Source: Chloroflexi bacterium 54-19
GTDB lineage: Bacteria > Chloroflexota > Chloroflexia > Chloroheliales > Chloroheliaceae
Assembly (NCBI GenBank): GCA_001898225.1
Contig: MKTJ01000064.1
Location: 1 to 64,000, forward strand
Length of the DNA stretch: 64,000 nucleotides
Direction of reading: 5' to 3'
A model generated the notes under the pieces. That model made no database searches. It was not told where the DNA came from and was given only the letters and a program-made list of their open reading frames with translations. Below are positions 46,957 through 55,996 of this stretch, one piece after another. The stretch's first letter is position 1. Each line of letters starts with the position of its first letter. Made by a program: the position numbers and the translations under genes.

Positions 46957-47345
46957 ATATTACTCCAGAGTTACTTACCTGATGCCAAACCTTAAAACCC
47001 ATGGTCGTTTGGTTTTATTTTATAAACGATTTATATCTGTTATTAAACTTTTGAACGGGTTAGAGAAATTTATTAATTGGTTTATATAAATTACCACCGG
47101 TATATAATTTTGTCAATGTCAAACTTTTGCTGTTCATATAAGATCTATTTTATATGTTAATTCTCGGAAGAGGCTTTTATTGACACAAAGCGCAATATTA
47201 ATTATAATTAATTACATTTCAAATTTTCTAGCACTGGTTCCATTTTCTCTGGCTAAACATTTAAGCATTAATTTGCTTATAAACGGTCCAATTTACCGCT
47301 AAAAGCGGGTTTAAGTCGGTTTGTGGTCTTTTCCGGGAGATATCA
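46957..47345. other. Divergent intergenic region of the FHA and VWA genes
   Basis: The region is AT-rich and has no gene. It contains the strong plus-strand promoter described separately, and must also carry the promoter of the FHA-kinase pair. Confidence 0.5.
47180..47208 (+). promoter_or_regulatory. Consensus sigma-A promoter of the VWA-kinase-PP2C-T7SS genes
   Basis: TTGACA (47180-47185), 17-bp spacer, TATAAT (47203-47208): both boxes match the consensus at all six positions. The expected start of transcription is near 47215, leaving a 5' leader of about 130 nt before the VWA gene. Confidence 0.8.
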
Positions 47346-48095
47346 ATGCCCTATTCTATACTAGCAACCGCCAAAACTCCGGCGCTCATTATTTATTTGC
47401 TCGATGTCAGTGCTTCCATGACCCAACCGCTGGGCAATAAAAGGCGAATAGATATAGTTACGGAGGCTCTTACCACAGCCTTGCGACAAATGGTCTTTCG
47501 TTCAACCAAAGGCGTACGGATTTCCCCGCGCTACCGTATTGCTATGCTTGCTTATAGCGACCACGTCTATGATTTGCTCGACGGCGTTAAATCGGTTGAC
47601 CAGGTGGCCGGGTTGGGTGTGCCCGAACTGAGTCCTTTACGCACTACTGAAACGGCTAAAGCCTTTAGCCAGGCTGAAAAGCTACTTCAGGCCGAATGGC
47701 CTTCGCTGCAAAACGGTCCTGCACCCCTTATTTGTCATATGACCGACGGTGAATTCACCGGTCCTGATCCCCAGCCGATCGCACACCGCATTATGCAGCG
47801 CAGCCTACCGGATGGCAACGTTCTGGTGGAGAACATTTTTATCTCTGATAAAATCTTAAGCCAGCCGATAAAAGATGTTTCAACCTGGCCGGGTATTCTG
47901 CCTCATACCCCTTTGAACAGCGACTATGCTGCTAAGTTACGGTCCATGTCATCGCCTATTCCGGATAGTTACCGGGAAATGATGTTAGAGAACAGTTACC
48001 GTATTGGCGCGGAAGCAGTAATGCTTTTACCGGGGGTGAACTCCGAACTGGTAGCAATGGGTTTTCAAATGTCGGCGGCTACACCGACTCGTTAG
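47346..48095 (+). CDS. VWA-domain protein
   Basis: This 249-aa cytosolic von Willebrand A domain has the MIDAS residues DVSASM (Asp20, Ser22, Ser24), a threonine-bearing loop (RTTETA) and CHMTDGEF (Asp). The protein is just this domain. The VWA - kinase - PP2C order is a recurrent phospho-signalling triad in bacteria, in which the VWA protein probably serves as metal-dependent adaptor. Strong promoter upstream (47180-47208). Confidence 0.88.
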   Translation: MPYSILATAKTPALIIYLLDVSASMTQPLGNKRRIDIVTEALTTALRQMVFRSTKGVRISPRYRIAMLAYSDHVYDLLDGVKSVDQVAGLGVPELSPLRTTETAKAFSQAEKLLQAEWPSLQNGPAPLICHMTDGEFTGPDPQPIAHRIMQRSLPDGNVLVENIFISDKILSQPIKDVSTWPGILPHTPLNSDYAAKLRSMSSPIPDSYREMMLENSYRIGAEAVMLLPGVNSELVAMGFQMSAATPTR

Positions 48096-48161
48096 CTATA
48101 TTTTTGGGAAAACTAACAGGCTCACACTTTTAAAGCTCAGGCTTTAGGAAAGATATATTAT

Positions 48162-50024
48162 ATGCCCTTCCAACCGCAGCCTTTTCAAAAGTTAATTATA
48201 AATAATCAGACTTATCAGGTAATGGAGCATCCAGCTGCGCCTGGAATGCCTTACGGCCAGGAAGGGCGCCAGGCTATCGTTTACCAGCTTGGATTGGTTG
48301 GTGGTCAAGGTGGGAACCCGGCCGGTCTTAAAGTTTTTAAGCCGCGCTACCAACTTTCCAATTTGCCAAACCTAACTGGCCAGTTAGCTCATTTTGCAGC
48401 TCTGGACGGTTTGCAGGTTTGCTGGCGAACAGTCCTGACCTCACAAAATCATCCAACCCTACTCCAGGACCATCCTACACTCAAGCACGCCGTAACTATG
48501 CCCTGGATAACCGGTCCGAATTGGATGGAAATAATCCTGGATCGGCGCGAACTTACTCTGGAGCAAAGTCTTTCTATTTCATATGCCCTCGCGAAAGTGC
48601 TGGCAAAGATGGAACGAGAGAACCTGGCACATTGTGATTTGTCCGGCTCAAATGTAATAATACCTGCGCTGGAAATCGGGGCAGTTCAAGTTAAAAGTCC
48701 GGTCGAACTGGTTGATATAGAGCAACTTTATGCGCCAACCCTGCAAAAACCCCCGGTTTTACCGGCTGGTTCACCGGGTTATGCCCACCGTGAAGTTAGC
48801 GAAGGGGTCTGGGGGGCACCGGCCGACCGCTTTGCCGGGGCAGTGTTACTTGCTGAAATTCTGGGCTGGTGCGACAAAAATGTACGTAACGAAAGCTGGG
48901 AAGAAAGTTATTTTGATCCAGATGAATTACAAAAATTAACAGACCGTTACCGGACCCTCGTCCGTAAATTGCACGAACAGTGGGGTGCCGAGGTGGCAGT
49001 TTTATTTGAACAAGCCTGGTACAGCCAGTCTTTATCCCAATGCGCCCCTTTCCAAAAATGGGCTGAAGTCCTGGCAGCCAGGCAAACACTCGTTACCCAG
49101 TTCGCACCCGGCCAGGGTCGCACCAATGGTCATACCCCCACCCGATTGCCCTCGGCCCTGGCCCCCGCCTTTGATAAAAGCCAGGAGATAGCGGTTCAGA
49201 GCCTGGTGGAAACCGGCGAGAAACTTTTTGCAAAGGGTGATATTTCAGAAGCTTTAGTGGTTTACCGAAAAGCTTACGCCATGGCATCGGCGGAAAGCCC
49301 ACTCCTCGGCTCTATTTACCAGCGTCTGAAAGAACTGCGTACTTCGCAGGAACTCACCCGTCTGAGTTACAATTTAACTCCTCTTACGGGCGAAACCTCC
49401 CCGCATAATACTCAGTTGAGCGAAAGCCGGTGGCAACCAGGTACTAAACAAAAATCTCGTATGAAACTGCTTTATAACCTGGCAGGGCTTTCACTTGTTA
49501 TCGGGGCCGTACTATTTCTGGTAGCGACGCTCTTTAGTAACCCTCTCCTGAACCTGGCGACCAGTCTTACCCAGCAATGGCTTTACCAGGGTATGAGTGC
49601 GTTGCTTCTGGCACTACTGATTGGCGGGTTAGAATTGTGGATTTTTCGACAGCGAATTCGCCCGGCGCACCGAGCCTGGTTCATTCTTTTTACGGGCCTG
49701 GGAGGGCTGGCCGGGGGAATTCTGGGTGGATTAATTTACGATAATCTTGATACCACTACCAGTTTTGTAGGGGCTTTAATTGGAGCCGTGGGTGGTGGAA
49801 TATCAAGCCTGTTTCAGAACAGTTTTATTGGCAGCAAAAGCCAGAGCGTTAAATGGTTCCTGGCTAACCTGGTAGGATGGAGCCTAATTTGGCTTGGTGG
49901 ATTTATACTGGCTTGGTCCCTGCCTCAACCAGCCAGCATGGCATTTGCGGCTGCCTTTATTCTATCTCTAACCGGTCTAGGTCTAGCTTTGTTATTAGCT
50001 GTTTCGCCTGATATAGAGTTTTAA
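48162..50024 (+). CDS. Atypical protein kinase with membrane helices
   Basis: Residues about 25-310 form a divergent kinase: GLKVFK (lysine), MPWITGPNWME hinge, AHCDLSGSNVII (HxDxxxxN catalytic loop) and ELVDIEQLY, where the usual DFG is replaced by VDIE. AGSPGYAHREV matches the activation segment. A helical part (about 340-400, KLFAKGDISEALVVYRKAY) resembles a TPR. C-terminal hydrophobic segments (about 440-620) give five or six transmembrane helices. It may phosphorylate the T7SS components in antagonism with the PP2C gene downstream. Confidence 0.75.
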   Translation: MPFQPQPFQKLIINNQTYQVMEHPAAPGMPYGQEGRQAIVYQLGLVGGQGGNPAGLKVFKPRYQLSNLPNLTGQLAHFAALDGLQVCWRTVLTSQNHPTLLQDHPTLKHAVTMPWITGPNWMEIILDRRELTLEQSLSISYALAKVLAKMERENLAHCDLSGSNVIIPALEIGAVQVKSPVELVDIEQLYAPTLQKPPVLPAGSPGYAHREVSEGVWGAPADRFAGAVLLAEILGWCDKNVRNESWEESYFDPDELQKLTDRYRTLVRKLHEQWGAEVAVLFEQAWYSQSLSQCAPFQKWAEVLAARQTLVTQFAPGQGRTNGHTPTRLPSALAPAFDKSQEIAVQSLVETGEKLFAKGDISEALVVYRKAYAMASAESPLLGSIYQRLKELRTSQELTRLSYNLTPLTGETSPHNTQLSESRWQPGTKQKSRMKLLYNLAGLSLVIGAVLFLVATLFSNPLLNLATSLTQQWLYQGMSALLLALLIGGLELWIFRQRIRPAHRAWFILFTGLGGLAGGILGGLIYDNLDTTTSFVGALIGAVGGGISSLFQNSFIGSKSQSVKWFLANLVGWSLIWLGGFILAWSLPQPASMAFAAAFILSLTGLGLALLLAVSPDIEF

Positions 50025-50047
50025 GCGTTCACCAGTGGATAAGGCCG

Positions 50048-51106
50048 ATGACTCTTCCAAACCTGCGCCGACTTCCGCAAGATACAGAAACGCCTTTACA
50101 AACAGAAGTAGCCAAATGCTTCCTCTGGCGTTATTTATATGCGCGGTCGGCAGAGTCGAAAGCGGCCAATGACATCGGTCAGGATTACCTGACCTGGGCC
50201 CATGACGAGCAGACCTGGGCTTTTTGCTTGTGTGATGGAGTCAGCCAGTCCTTTTTTGGCAATTTGGCTGCCCAGTTACTCGGAGATTACTTACTGGAAT
50301 GGTTCTGGAAAGACTGTCCCCTCAGTCTTGAACCGATACAAATTCGGTCAGACCTGATAGGAAAACTGCAACAACTGGTTGAACCTGGGACAGAGCAGGT
50401 TAGGCATTATTCAATTCCAAGCGGCTTACCTGACCTACTACAACAGGTTATACTGCAAAAGCAGCGACATGGCAGTGAAACCACTTTTGTGGCAGGACGG
50501 ATAGATATACCCTGCTCCCAATTTCCACAAGGTCGCTTGACTCTCGTTTGGATGGGTGATTCGAGACTGCGATTGTGGGACGATACTGGCGAACTTACAG
50601 AAACTCTTGGCGAAACAGTTCAGACCAATCGGCGCTGGTCTACGCGGCAGGGTTTGGTCGGAGGAATGCCAGGTTTTTTTGAAAGTCCTCTTGTTAATTC
50701 GAAAGGTAAGCCGACCCTCCGAAATTTATTGGTATATTCTGATGGATTAGCTTCAATTGACGTAATAACCAATTGGCTGGAAGCTTCTGAACTGTTGGAA
50801 AAAGTCCGCCAGGCCGATGAAGCCCCTACCAGTGACGATATTTCTTATCTGGAATGGTGGCTGAACCCGTCAGAACTAAGTCTGGAACCGCCTGGCTTGA
50901 TTATTAAAAGTGAATTGGAAGTTACCGAACCTCCGACCAAATTTAGCATACCCACCCCCGAAGATGCTTCTCAAAAAGAAGAAATAGAAATACAGTCACA
51001 ACCGGATAAATTGGACTTGTTTCCAACGGCTATAACAGATGTAAATAAATTGAATTTTCAAAATCTTTTAAAATCAATTGGCGCAAAATATAGGCGTAAA
51101 ATATGA
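50048..51106 (+). CDS. PP2C-type protein phosphatase
   Basis: The PP2C pattern is visible: NDIGQDYLTW, TWAFCLCDGVSQSFFGNLAAQ with the metal-binding Asp-Gly, GSETTFVAGRI, LVWMGDSRLRLW and LLVYSDGLA. A C-terminal tail of about 100 residues is hydrophilic. It starts 23 bp after the atypical kinase and would reverse its phosphorylation. Confidence 0.88.
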   Translation: MTLPNLRRLPQDTETPLQTEVAKCFLWRYLYARSAESKAANDIGQDYLTWAHDEQTWAFCLCDGVSQSFFGNLAAQLLGDYLLEWFWKDCPLSLEPIQIRSDLIGKLQQLVEPGTEQVRHYSIPSGLPDLLQQVILQKQRHGSETTFVAGRIDIPCSQFPQGRLTLVWMGDSRLRLWDDTGELTETLGETVQTNRRWSTRQGLVGGMPGFFESPLVNSKGKPTLRNLLVYSDGLASIDVITNWLEASELLEKVRQADEAPTSDDISYLEWWLNPSELSLEPPGLIIKSELEVTEPPTKFSIPTPEDASQKEEIEIQSQPDKLDLFPTAITDVNKLNFQNLLKSIGAKYRRKI

Positions 51107-51383
51107 CCGTAAACATTCTACTCGTGAATATTAATTTAAGTTTTACTTGGGTAATAAATTTATTTTTATCATTTTTATTAAATCTATTTACAAATCTTGT
51201 AGAATGTGCTAATTTATAGCCAAGTTAACTAAATCGTAATTTTGCCCCTGAATTCTCATTTAATTTTTTAACCTTGCTGGGAAGGCCAGGTTCCTTTTTC
51301 CATCATTGTAAAATGTCTTAGCCATCTGCAAGTGACTTTTCATTTTCGTTTATTATACATTAAGTTTACGAGGGAGAATTTGT
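51107..51383. promoter_or_regulatory. AT-rich leader before the WXG100 gene
   Basis: No gene. The very AT-rich stretch and the ribosome binding site GAGGGAGAATTTGT before 51384 suggest that the WXG100 gene has its own promoter. I cannot point to unambiguous -35 and -10 boxes. Confidence 0.35.
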
Positions 51384-51665
51384 ATGCCCAAACGCACAAT
51401 GGACACCGATACCATCATCGCCACTTCTAAGGCGTTTACCCAAGCGTCGGGTGAATTTAACGATTCTGTTTCAAAATTGAAGTCAATCATTTCCAGTTAC
51501 ATAGCGGCCAATGAAAACGAAGCAGCTAAATCTGTACAGGATGAATGGCAACAAGCCCAACAGAAGATGCAAGACGTAGTTCAGTACCTGGAAAAGTTCG
51601 GGAAAGGGCTAAATGACCAGGCCACTTCGCTGGATTCCGCTTACCAGTCTTTAAGGTGGAAGTAA
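51384..51665 (+). CDS. WXG100-type (ESAT-6-like) protein
   Basis: The 93-aa protein is two helices with a central turn, here NENEAAKSVQDEWQQAQQKMQD instead of a strict WxG; a tryptophan is present (DEW). The helix-turn-helix hairpin and size fit secreted WXG100 partners of type VII systems. It has a strong Shine-Dalgarno sequence and a stem-loop after the stop. It lies 0.3 kb after the phosphatase and upstream of an 814-aa protein. Confidence 0.75.
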   Translation: MPKRTMDTDTIIATSKAFTQASGEFNDSVSKLKSIISSYIAANENEAAKSVQDEWQQAQQKMQDVVQYLEKFGKGLNDQATSLDSAYQSLRWK

Positions 51666-51686
51666 TTCTTCATCGTTCAGATCGAA

Positions 51687-51735
51687 CTGCCGCCAGGCGG
51701 TATCATGAACTACCCCGCCTGGCAGCCTAATTTTT
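51687..51735 (+). terminator. Stem-loop after the WXG100 gene (attenuator or processing site)
   Basis: CCAGGCGG (51693-51700) pairs with CCGCCTGG (51715-51722), extended by CTG/CAG across a bulge, and TAATTTTTA follows. It may cut transcription so that the short WXG100 protein is made in excess of the large gene downstream. Confidence 0.55.
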
Positions 51736-51850
51736 ATGGAGTGCATGGGCTGGCCATAAAAGAAGCCCAGCCATGGGTAAACCAGATTATATCTGGTGAA
51801 TTTTTGACTTTACGCTTAAATAATTATTTTCGTTTAAAATTCCACCTAAT

Positions 51851-54295
51851 ATGAAGTTTGCTACGGACATAGAGGGGTTAAGAAATAGCTGCCAGCAGAT
51901 GCGCCTTCAGATTGAAGAATTGCGCCATCTGGATAGCTTATTAGCCGCAAACGCCCGGCAGTTAAACGCTGCCCCGCACTACAACAATATTTCTGAGGCG
52001 TATTCACTCACCCACGATCTGTCTATCCGAGCGGATAAACTCCAGTCTTACCTGGAAGTAATCGAATACTGGTCCAACCTGCTGGAAATAGCTCTTAAAG
52101 CCCACTATGTCCCGCAGAGCCTTTTAACGCAGTTCGATAGCCTGAGGGACCAGGCGCAATCAGTAATGGATGGAACTACAATTGCTACCGCCGCCACTTT
52201 TAATGAGGCAGAAACGGCCCTGGCAGCTGCCGGACAGTTTGTGATTAATTTAAGCGCCGAAAGTTGCAAAGTAGCTATCGATGGTGCGGTCAAGCATACC
52301 AGTTTACTAGATAACGCCGTTAACTGGCTTGCTGGGCGTATAAACGAGGCCGAAAATCTTATTCTCCAACTCGTCTCAAAACTGATTGATAGCTTCCGGC
52401 AAGCTATCGGGGAAGCAGCCAGTATTCTGAAAGCCACCGGCAGTTTCCTGGAGGAGCTAGGTGGCCGGATTAAAGAAAGTTTTAGTATAGCAATTCTTGA
52501 AACATCTGTTGATTTTCTTGATGGTGGTCTTAAGGTGGTGGAATGGCTATCCGACACGACCTGGGTTAAAAATTTAGGGGTATGGGTAGGTAGATTTGCC
52601 AAAATTTTAACCCTGACGGACGAAATCCGTTATCTAAGCGGCAATATGACTAACCAGGAAATAGTAGAAAACCTTGTTAAAGATTTCATCCCTATACCGA
52701 TCATAAATGAATGGGCAGGAGAATACATAGGCCAATACACTCCCGATCCTGACGGCCATTTTCAGTTAATCGCACCGGCCGGTGGTGACATCGCTGATGG
52801 GGCCAACATCCGGCCTGGAGATTGGGCCAAACCCCTCCATACCGACCCGGTTCCCCTGGATAAATTTCTGACTGGCAAATTGCAAGAAAGTTTTAACACC
52901 GCCGTAAATGTATTCCATAATTCGGTTAGTTTTATCAAAAATACGGCCGGGTTTGCGTGGGATACCTTCCAGGACACCACTAAAGCGATATTTGAAAGCG
53001 CCAAAGAAAGCTTCTTAATCGCGCTTGATGCTGCTTCGAAGGCCCTGATAGCCGGGTTTGATAAATTAGGACATATTCTGCTGAACCCCTATATCAAGGA
53101 AGTCGGGCCTGCATTCCAAAAGCAATTGAGAGCCGAAGGAATTGACCAGCCCGACTATCAGGATAGATACGATTCCTGGTCCGTTAAAGCTGAAGGAACT
53201 ATTCCGGTGCTTGGAGAACTTGGAGTCAAATTGAGCGGCGATGTAAAAATTACCCGTCGGCGGGAAAAGCGGGACGGGCGTTGGGTGGAGGTCCTAACCA
53301 TCGAAGGAGAACGTGAAGCCGGGGTCGCTACTTCGCTTGATGAGGGTGTAGAAGGTTCCCTCACTGCCAGCAACAAAGTAGCAATTGAAATGGTTTTCGA
53401 TGAAGACTCCACGGAGGATATGGGCAAGTTAAGCATATTGATGGAAACACTGGGCGTTAAGGACGGCAAGCTGAATACATTTTACAATGCAGCCGGGCCA
53501 GCTATCAGAGGCGGGGGCGGGATAGCCGAATTAGCTTTGTACCGGAACAATATCACAAAAGTTGAGGGTGATGTTGGGGTTAACGCAGAAGTAGGAGTTG
53601 GCATAGATTATGTTGCCAACGCCAGTGTTAGCGGCGGCATGGGTTTTGGGACAGCTTTAATTAAAGATAAAGATGGTAATTGGAATCCGGCCTACACTCT
53701 TTCTATGAATGCCGGAGCACAGTCCGAGCTTATCAATACTGCGGCAGGAATCAACATAGAGACTTCTGCAACAATTGGAACCGAAAAGGGCGAAATCAAT
53801 TCGAGCGAAGTTAGCCTGAAAATTTCCGCCAGCAGTGATATCGACCTGGTTTCGGTCCTTGTCCAAAAGGGCGTCACTGCTTCCGCCGCCATTGCAATCG
53901 CAGATAAACTAAAAGCTGAAAACTTTTTATCCCCCTTAAAGAACGGCATCAAACAAGAAGTTGAACTAAAGTTTAAGGCTGATAATATCAAGGGCAAGGT
54001 TAAAGACCCGCTCAATGCCCTTAATTATGCCTTGCAAAACGGCAGTATAGAAGCTGATTTCACCAGTGAGCAGGATTCCAGCCTGAAGTTGGAATTAGCA
54101 GGTAACGGGGTAATCGCAACCCAGGGAAAAGGCCAAACCGATAAAATTATTATCATACCGGGTGAACAAAACCTACCCGTAATGGACCCAGCCCCTGCCT
54201 CTAACACCCTGCCAGGTGGCAACTCTATCCCTGTCTCCAGCCAACCTGCAGTGGTTCCCAATAGCGAGGTTAGTGGTGGTGGGAGCAGGTGGTAA
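51851..54295 (+). CDS. Large 814-aa protein, probable T7SS substrate or surface component
   Basis: Residues 1-130 are helical, with repeated leucine/glutamine heptads as in WXG/LXG heads (CQQMRLQIEELRHLDSLLAAN). Residues 130-430 are amphipathic helices with several AVNWLAGRINEAENLIL-type segments. From about 440 the protein turns beta-rich, with alternating-strand repeats (GVKLSGDVKITRRREKRD, VGVNAEVGVGIDYVANASVSG, LKISASSDIDLVS), and ends in a proline/serine tail. There is no signal peptide. The head, context and lack of a signal peptide point to a type VII-exported polypeptide. No catalytic toxin motif is seen. Confidence 0.55.
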   Translation: MKFATDIEGLRNSCQQMRLQIEELRHLDSLLAANARQLNAAPHYNNISEAYSLTHDLSIRADKLQSYLEVIEYWSNLLEIALKAHYVPQSLLTQFDSLRDQAQSVMDGTTIATAATFNEAETALAAAGQFVINLSAESCKVAIDGAVKHTSLLDNAVNWLAGRINEAENLILQLVSKLIDSFRQAIGEAASILKATGSFLEELGGRIKESFSIAILETSVDFLDGGLKVVEWLSDTTWVKNLGVWVGRFAKILTLTDEIRYLSGNMTNQEIVENLVKDFIPIPIINEWAGEYIGQYTPDPDGHFQLIAPAGGDIADGANIRPGDWAKPLHTDPVPLDKFLTGKLQESFNTAVNVFHNSVSFIKNTAGFAWDTFQDTTKAIFESAKESFLIALDAASKALIAGFDKLGHILLNPYIKEVGPAFQKQLRAEGIDQPDYQDRYDSWSVKAEGTIPVLGELGVKLSGDVKITRRREKRDGRWVEVLTIEGEREAGVATSLDEGVEGSLTASNKVAIEMVFDEDSTEDMGKLSILMETLGVKDGKLNTFYNAAGPAIRGGGGIAELALYRNNITKVEGDVGVNAEVGVGIDYVANASVSGGMGFGTALIKDKDGNWNPAYTLSMNAGAQSELINTAAGINIETSATIGTEKGEINSSEVSLKISASSDIDLVSVLVQKGVTASAAIAIADKLKAENFLSPLKNGIKQEVELKFKADNIKGKVKDPLNALNYALQNGSIEADFTSEQDSSLKLELAGNGVIATQGKGQTDKIIIIPGEQNLPVMDPAPASNTLPGGNSIPVSSQPAVVPNSEVSGGGSRW

Positions 54296-54351
54296 ATTTT
54301 CAGCCGGGCAAACCTTTAACAAACGACAAAATTTCTGGAGAATAACAAGTG

Positions 54352-54912
54352 ATGAAAGAAAACGGAATTAACCAGGTTGAGGCAACTCGGTTGGCAGGTG
54401 TAAATATGTCGCGGTTGTGGGATGCCAGCCATCTGGTATCCATGCTGGTGCCGGAAGAATGGGCGGTAGGTCGCACTGAAAAGTTTGAGACAATTTATAT
54501 CGGACCTCAAACCGCCGGAATGCAACCCAATGTAGGCATTGCCCATACTCAACTCTTGCGGGGTAACCGCCTGACCATCCAGTTGTTGGGGAAGCAGGTT
54601 CTCAACTTCTTGCAAAGTACCTATAACGCCTTTGAACTGTTGGAAGAACGGGAAGTTGAATTGGATGGTACCCGTCCAGGTCTGTTGAGAGTTTTCGGGT
54701 GGACGGATAAAGAAACCCAGTCCAGAGTGACCCAGCTTATGCTGCTGGTAGCCGATGGCAATACTCTTTTTGATTTTACGGCTACCATCGCCAAAGACGC
54801 CGCGAAAGAATTACTGCCGGTAATAAAGGGGATGTTGATGTCGGTAAAGTTTACCGCAGCAACGAAGGAAAAAGAAGTTTTACCATTAGCCACGCCTGCC
54901 GTCAATAATTAA
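54352..54912 (+). CDS. PsbP/DcrB-like small protein A
   Basis: The start ATG 54352 is 11 nt after GGAG. The sequence is beta-rich with an open face: SMLVPEEWAVG, FETIYIGPQ, a cluster of hydrophobic strands LTIQLLG and VTQLMLLVADG, and a terminal helix. The family layout resembles DcrB/LpqN-type proteins, which in actinobacteria sit near T7SS genes. There is no signal peptide. The next gene encodes a related fold. Confidence 0.5.
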   Translation: MKENGINQVEATRLAGVNMSRLWDASHLVSMLVPEEWAVGRTEKFETIYIGPQTAGMQPNVGIAHTQLLRGNRLTIQLLGKQVLNFLQSTYNAFELLEEREVELDGTRPGLLRVFGWTDKETQSRVTQLMLLVADGNTLFDFTATIAKDAAKELLPVIKGMLMSVKFTAATKEKEVLPLATPAVNN

Positions 54913-54939
54913 GGCTTGTCGGAGGTAGCAACAATAAAT

Positions 54940-55587
54940 ATGGATAGTTTCTCCGAGCAAATCAGTATTCCAGCGCAGCTAGACTCCTGGGATGACCCGG
55001 TTCTTTTTCAGGACGATCCGTTAAAGGTCAGGTTAAAAATCCCCCGCGACTGGCAGTTGGAGCGAACCCCCGACCGACCGCTTTCGTTTATCGCCCCGGC
55101 TCGGGGAACCCCTCCTTTCAGAGCGCTAGTAACAATTCTGGCCCAACCAGCCCCCCCAATGGGGGTCGGCCTGCTGCCGCTGGTAGCGGAGCAAATCTTT
55201 ACGACAGAGAATGATGCCAATATGCCGCTATTTCAGGCCCAACCAACCATCTCCCTGAACCTGGGAAATATCCCGGCCTTGCTACAGCGCTGCCAGTGGC
55301 AGCAGGAGACCGGCGGCTACAGGGGGCAAATTCGCAAAACCACCGTCGTAACCCAGGCGTCGGACCGGCTATATATTCTGTGCTTATACATGAATGAAGA
55401 AATAACCGAAATCGCTTCGGACGTTTTCCAGACAATATTGAGAAGTATTTCATTTGGCGAACCGGAGGAGCCAAGCCTGCCTAAAGAAAGCGTCAGTAAG
55501 GTCTTGGAAAAACAAAGAGAGCCAGACTCAGGACCTGGCCAAACAGCTAAATTTGTGGAGGGTCGCTGGGGTAGTCGCCAGCGTTAA
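54940..55587 (+). CDS. PsbP/DcrB-like small protein B
   Basis: I take ATG 54940 (GGAGG is 15 nt upstream) rather than the TTG 54916. The protein has VRLKIPRDWQLERT, RALVTILAQP, LLQRCQWQQETGGY and LYILCLYMNEE, the same order as the preceding gene with its SMLVPEEW motif. This suggests a tandem pair from duplication. A C-terminal glutamate/serine-rich tail follows. Its frame overlaps the long reading frame of the next gene, whose real start lies later. Confidence 0.5.
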   Translation: MDSFSEQISIPAQLDSWDDPVLFQDDPLKVRLKIPRDWQLERTPDRPLSFIAPARGTPPFRALVTILAQPAPPMGVGLLPLVAEQIFTTENDANMPLFQAQPTISLNLGNIPALLQRCQWQQETGGYRGQIRKTTVVTQASDRLYILCLYMNEEITEIASDVFQTILRSISFGEPEEPSLPKESVSKVLEKQREPDSGPGQTAKFVEGRWGSRQR

Positions 55588-55615
55588 AGCAACGCTAGAG
55601 AAAGGAGAACCTTTG

Positions 55616-55975
55616 ATGGCGGTCCAGGTTGATGAATGGAAAATGACCCAAGCAAGGGTCTTACGAGCGGCAGCGGCCGAATATAGCCGCCTGGCCCAAC
55701 AACTCGAAGGCACCCTTTCAAACCTCAGTAATATCAACAATAATGTTTTTAATGCTCAGGTTTCAGGGCCACCCAACGACTTTTTGCGCAATCTCTGGAA
55801 TGAATGGAACGGACAGACTAATCCATTGGTTCCCCGTTTGCACAACCTGGTAAGCGACCTGAACCGGCAAGCTGGACAATGGGAACAATCCTACCGGAGC
55901 CAGAAACAAGCTGCAGAAGCTGAGAGTCGTCGTCTGGCTGAAGAAGCGACCCGATGCGGTCCGCCCGAAACTTAA
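55616..55975 (+). CDS. WXG100-like protein, second copy
   Basis: I use ATG 55616 (AAAGGAG 10 nt upstream), because the longer frame would overlap the previous gene extensively. The 119-aa protein has two helices (VDEWKMTQARVLRAAAAEYSRLAQQLEG, then LRNLWNEWNGQTNPLVPRLHNL) around NNNVFNAQVSG, and a charged third segment. The size and hairpin fit WXG100 proteins, although the tryptophan is in a WNEWNG context. Probable secretion partner of the EssC-like ATPase just downstream. Confidence 0.65.
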   Translation: MAVQVDEWKMTQARVLRAAAAEYSRLAQQLEGTLSNLSNINNNVFNAQVSGPPNDFLRNLWNEWNGQTNPLVPRLHNLVSDLNRQAGQWEQSYRSQKQAAEAESRRLAEEATRCGPPET

Positions 55976-55996
55976 TCAATAAATATTCCGAAATAA

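Noticed and set aside
48796..49302. Overlapping minus-strand frames inside the atypical kinase gene
   Set aside because: They are antisense shadows of a high-quality coding frame with no domain content.
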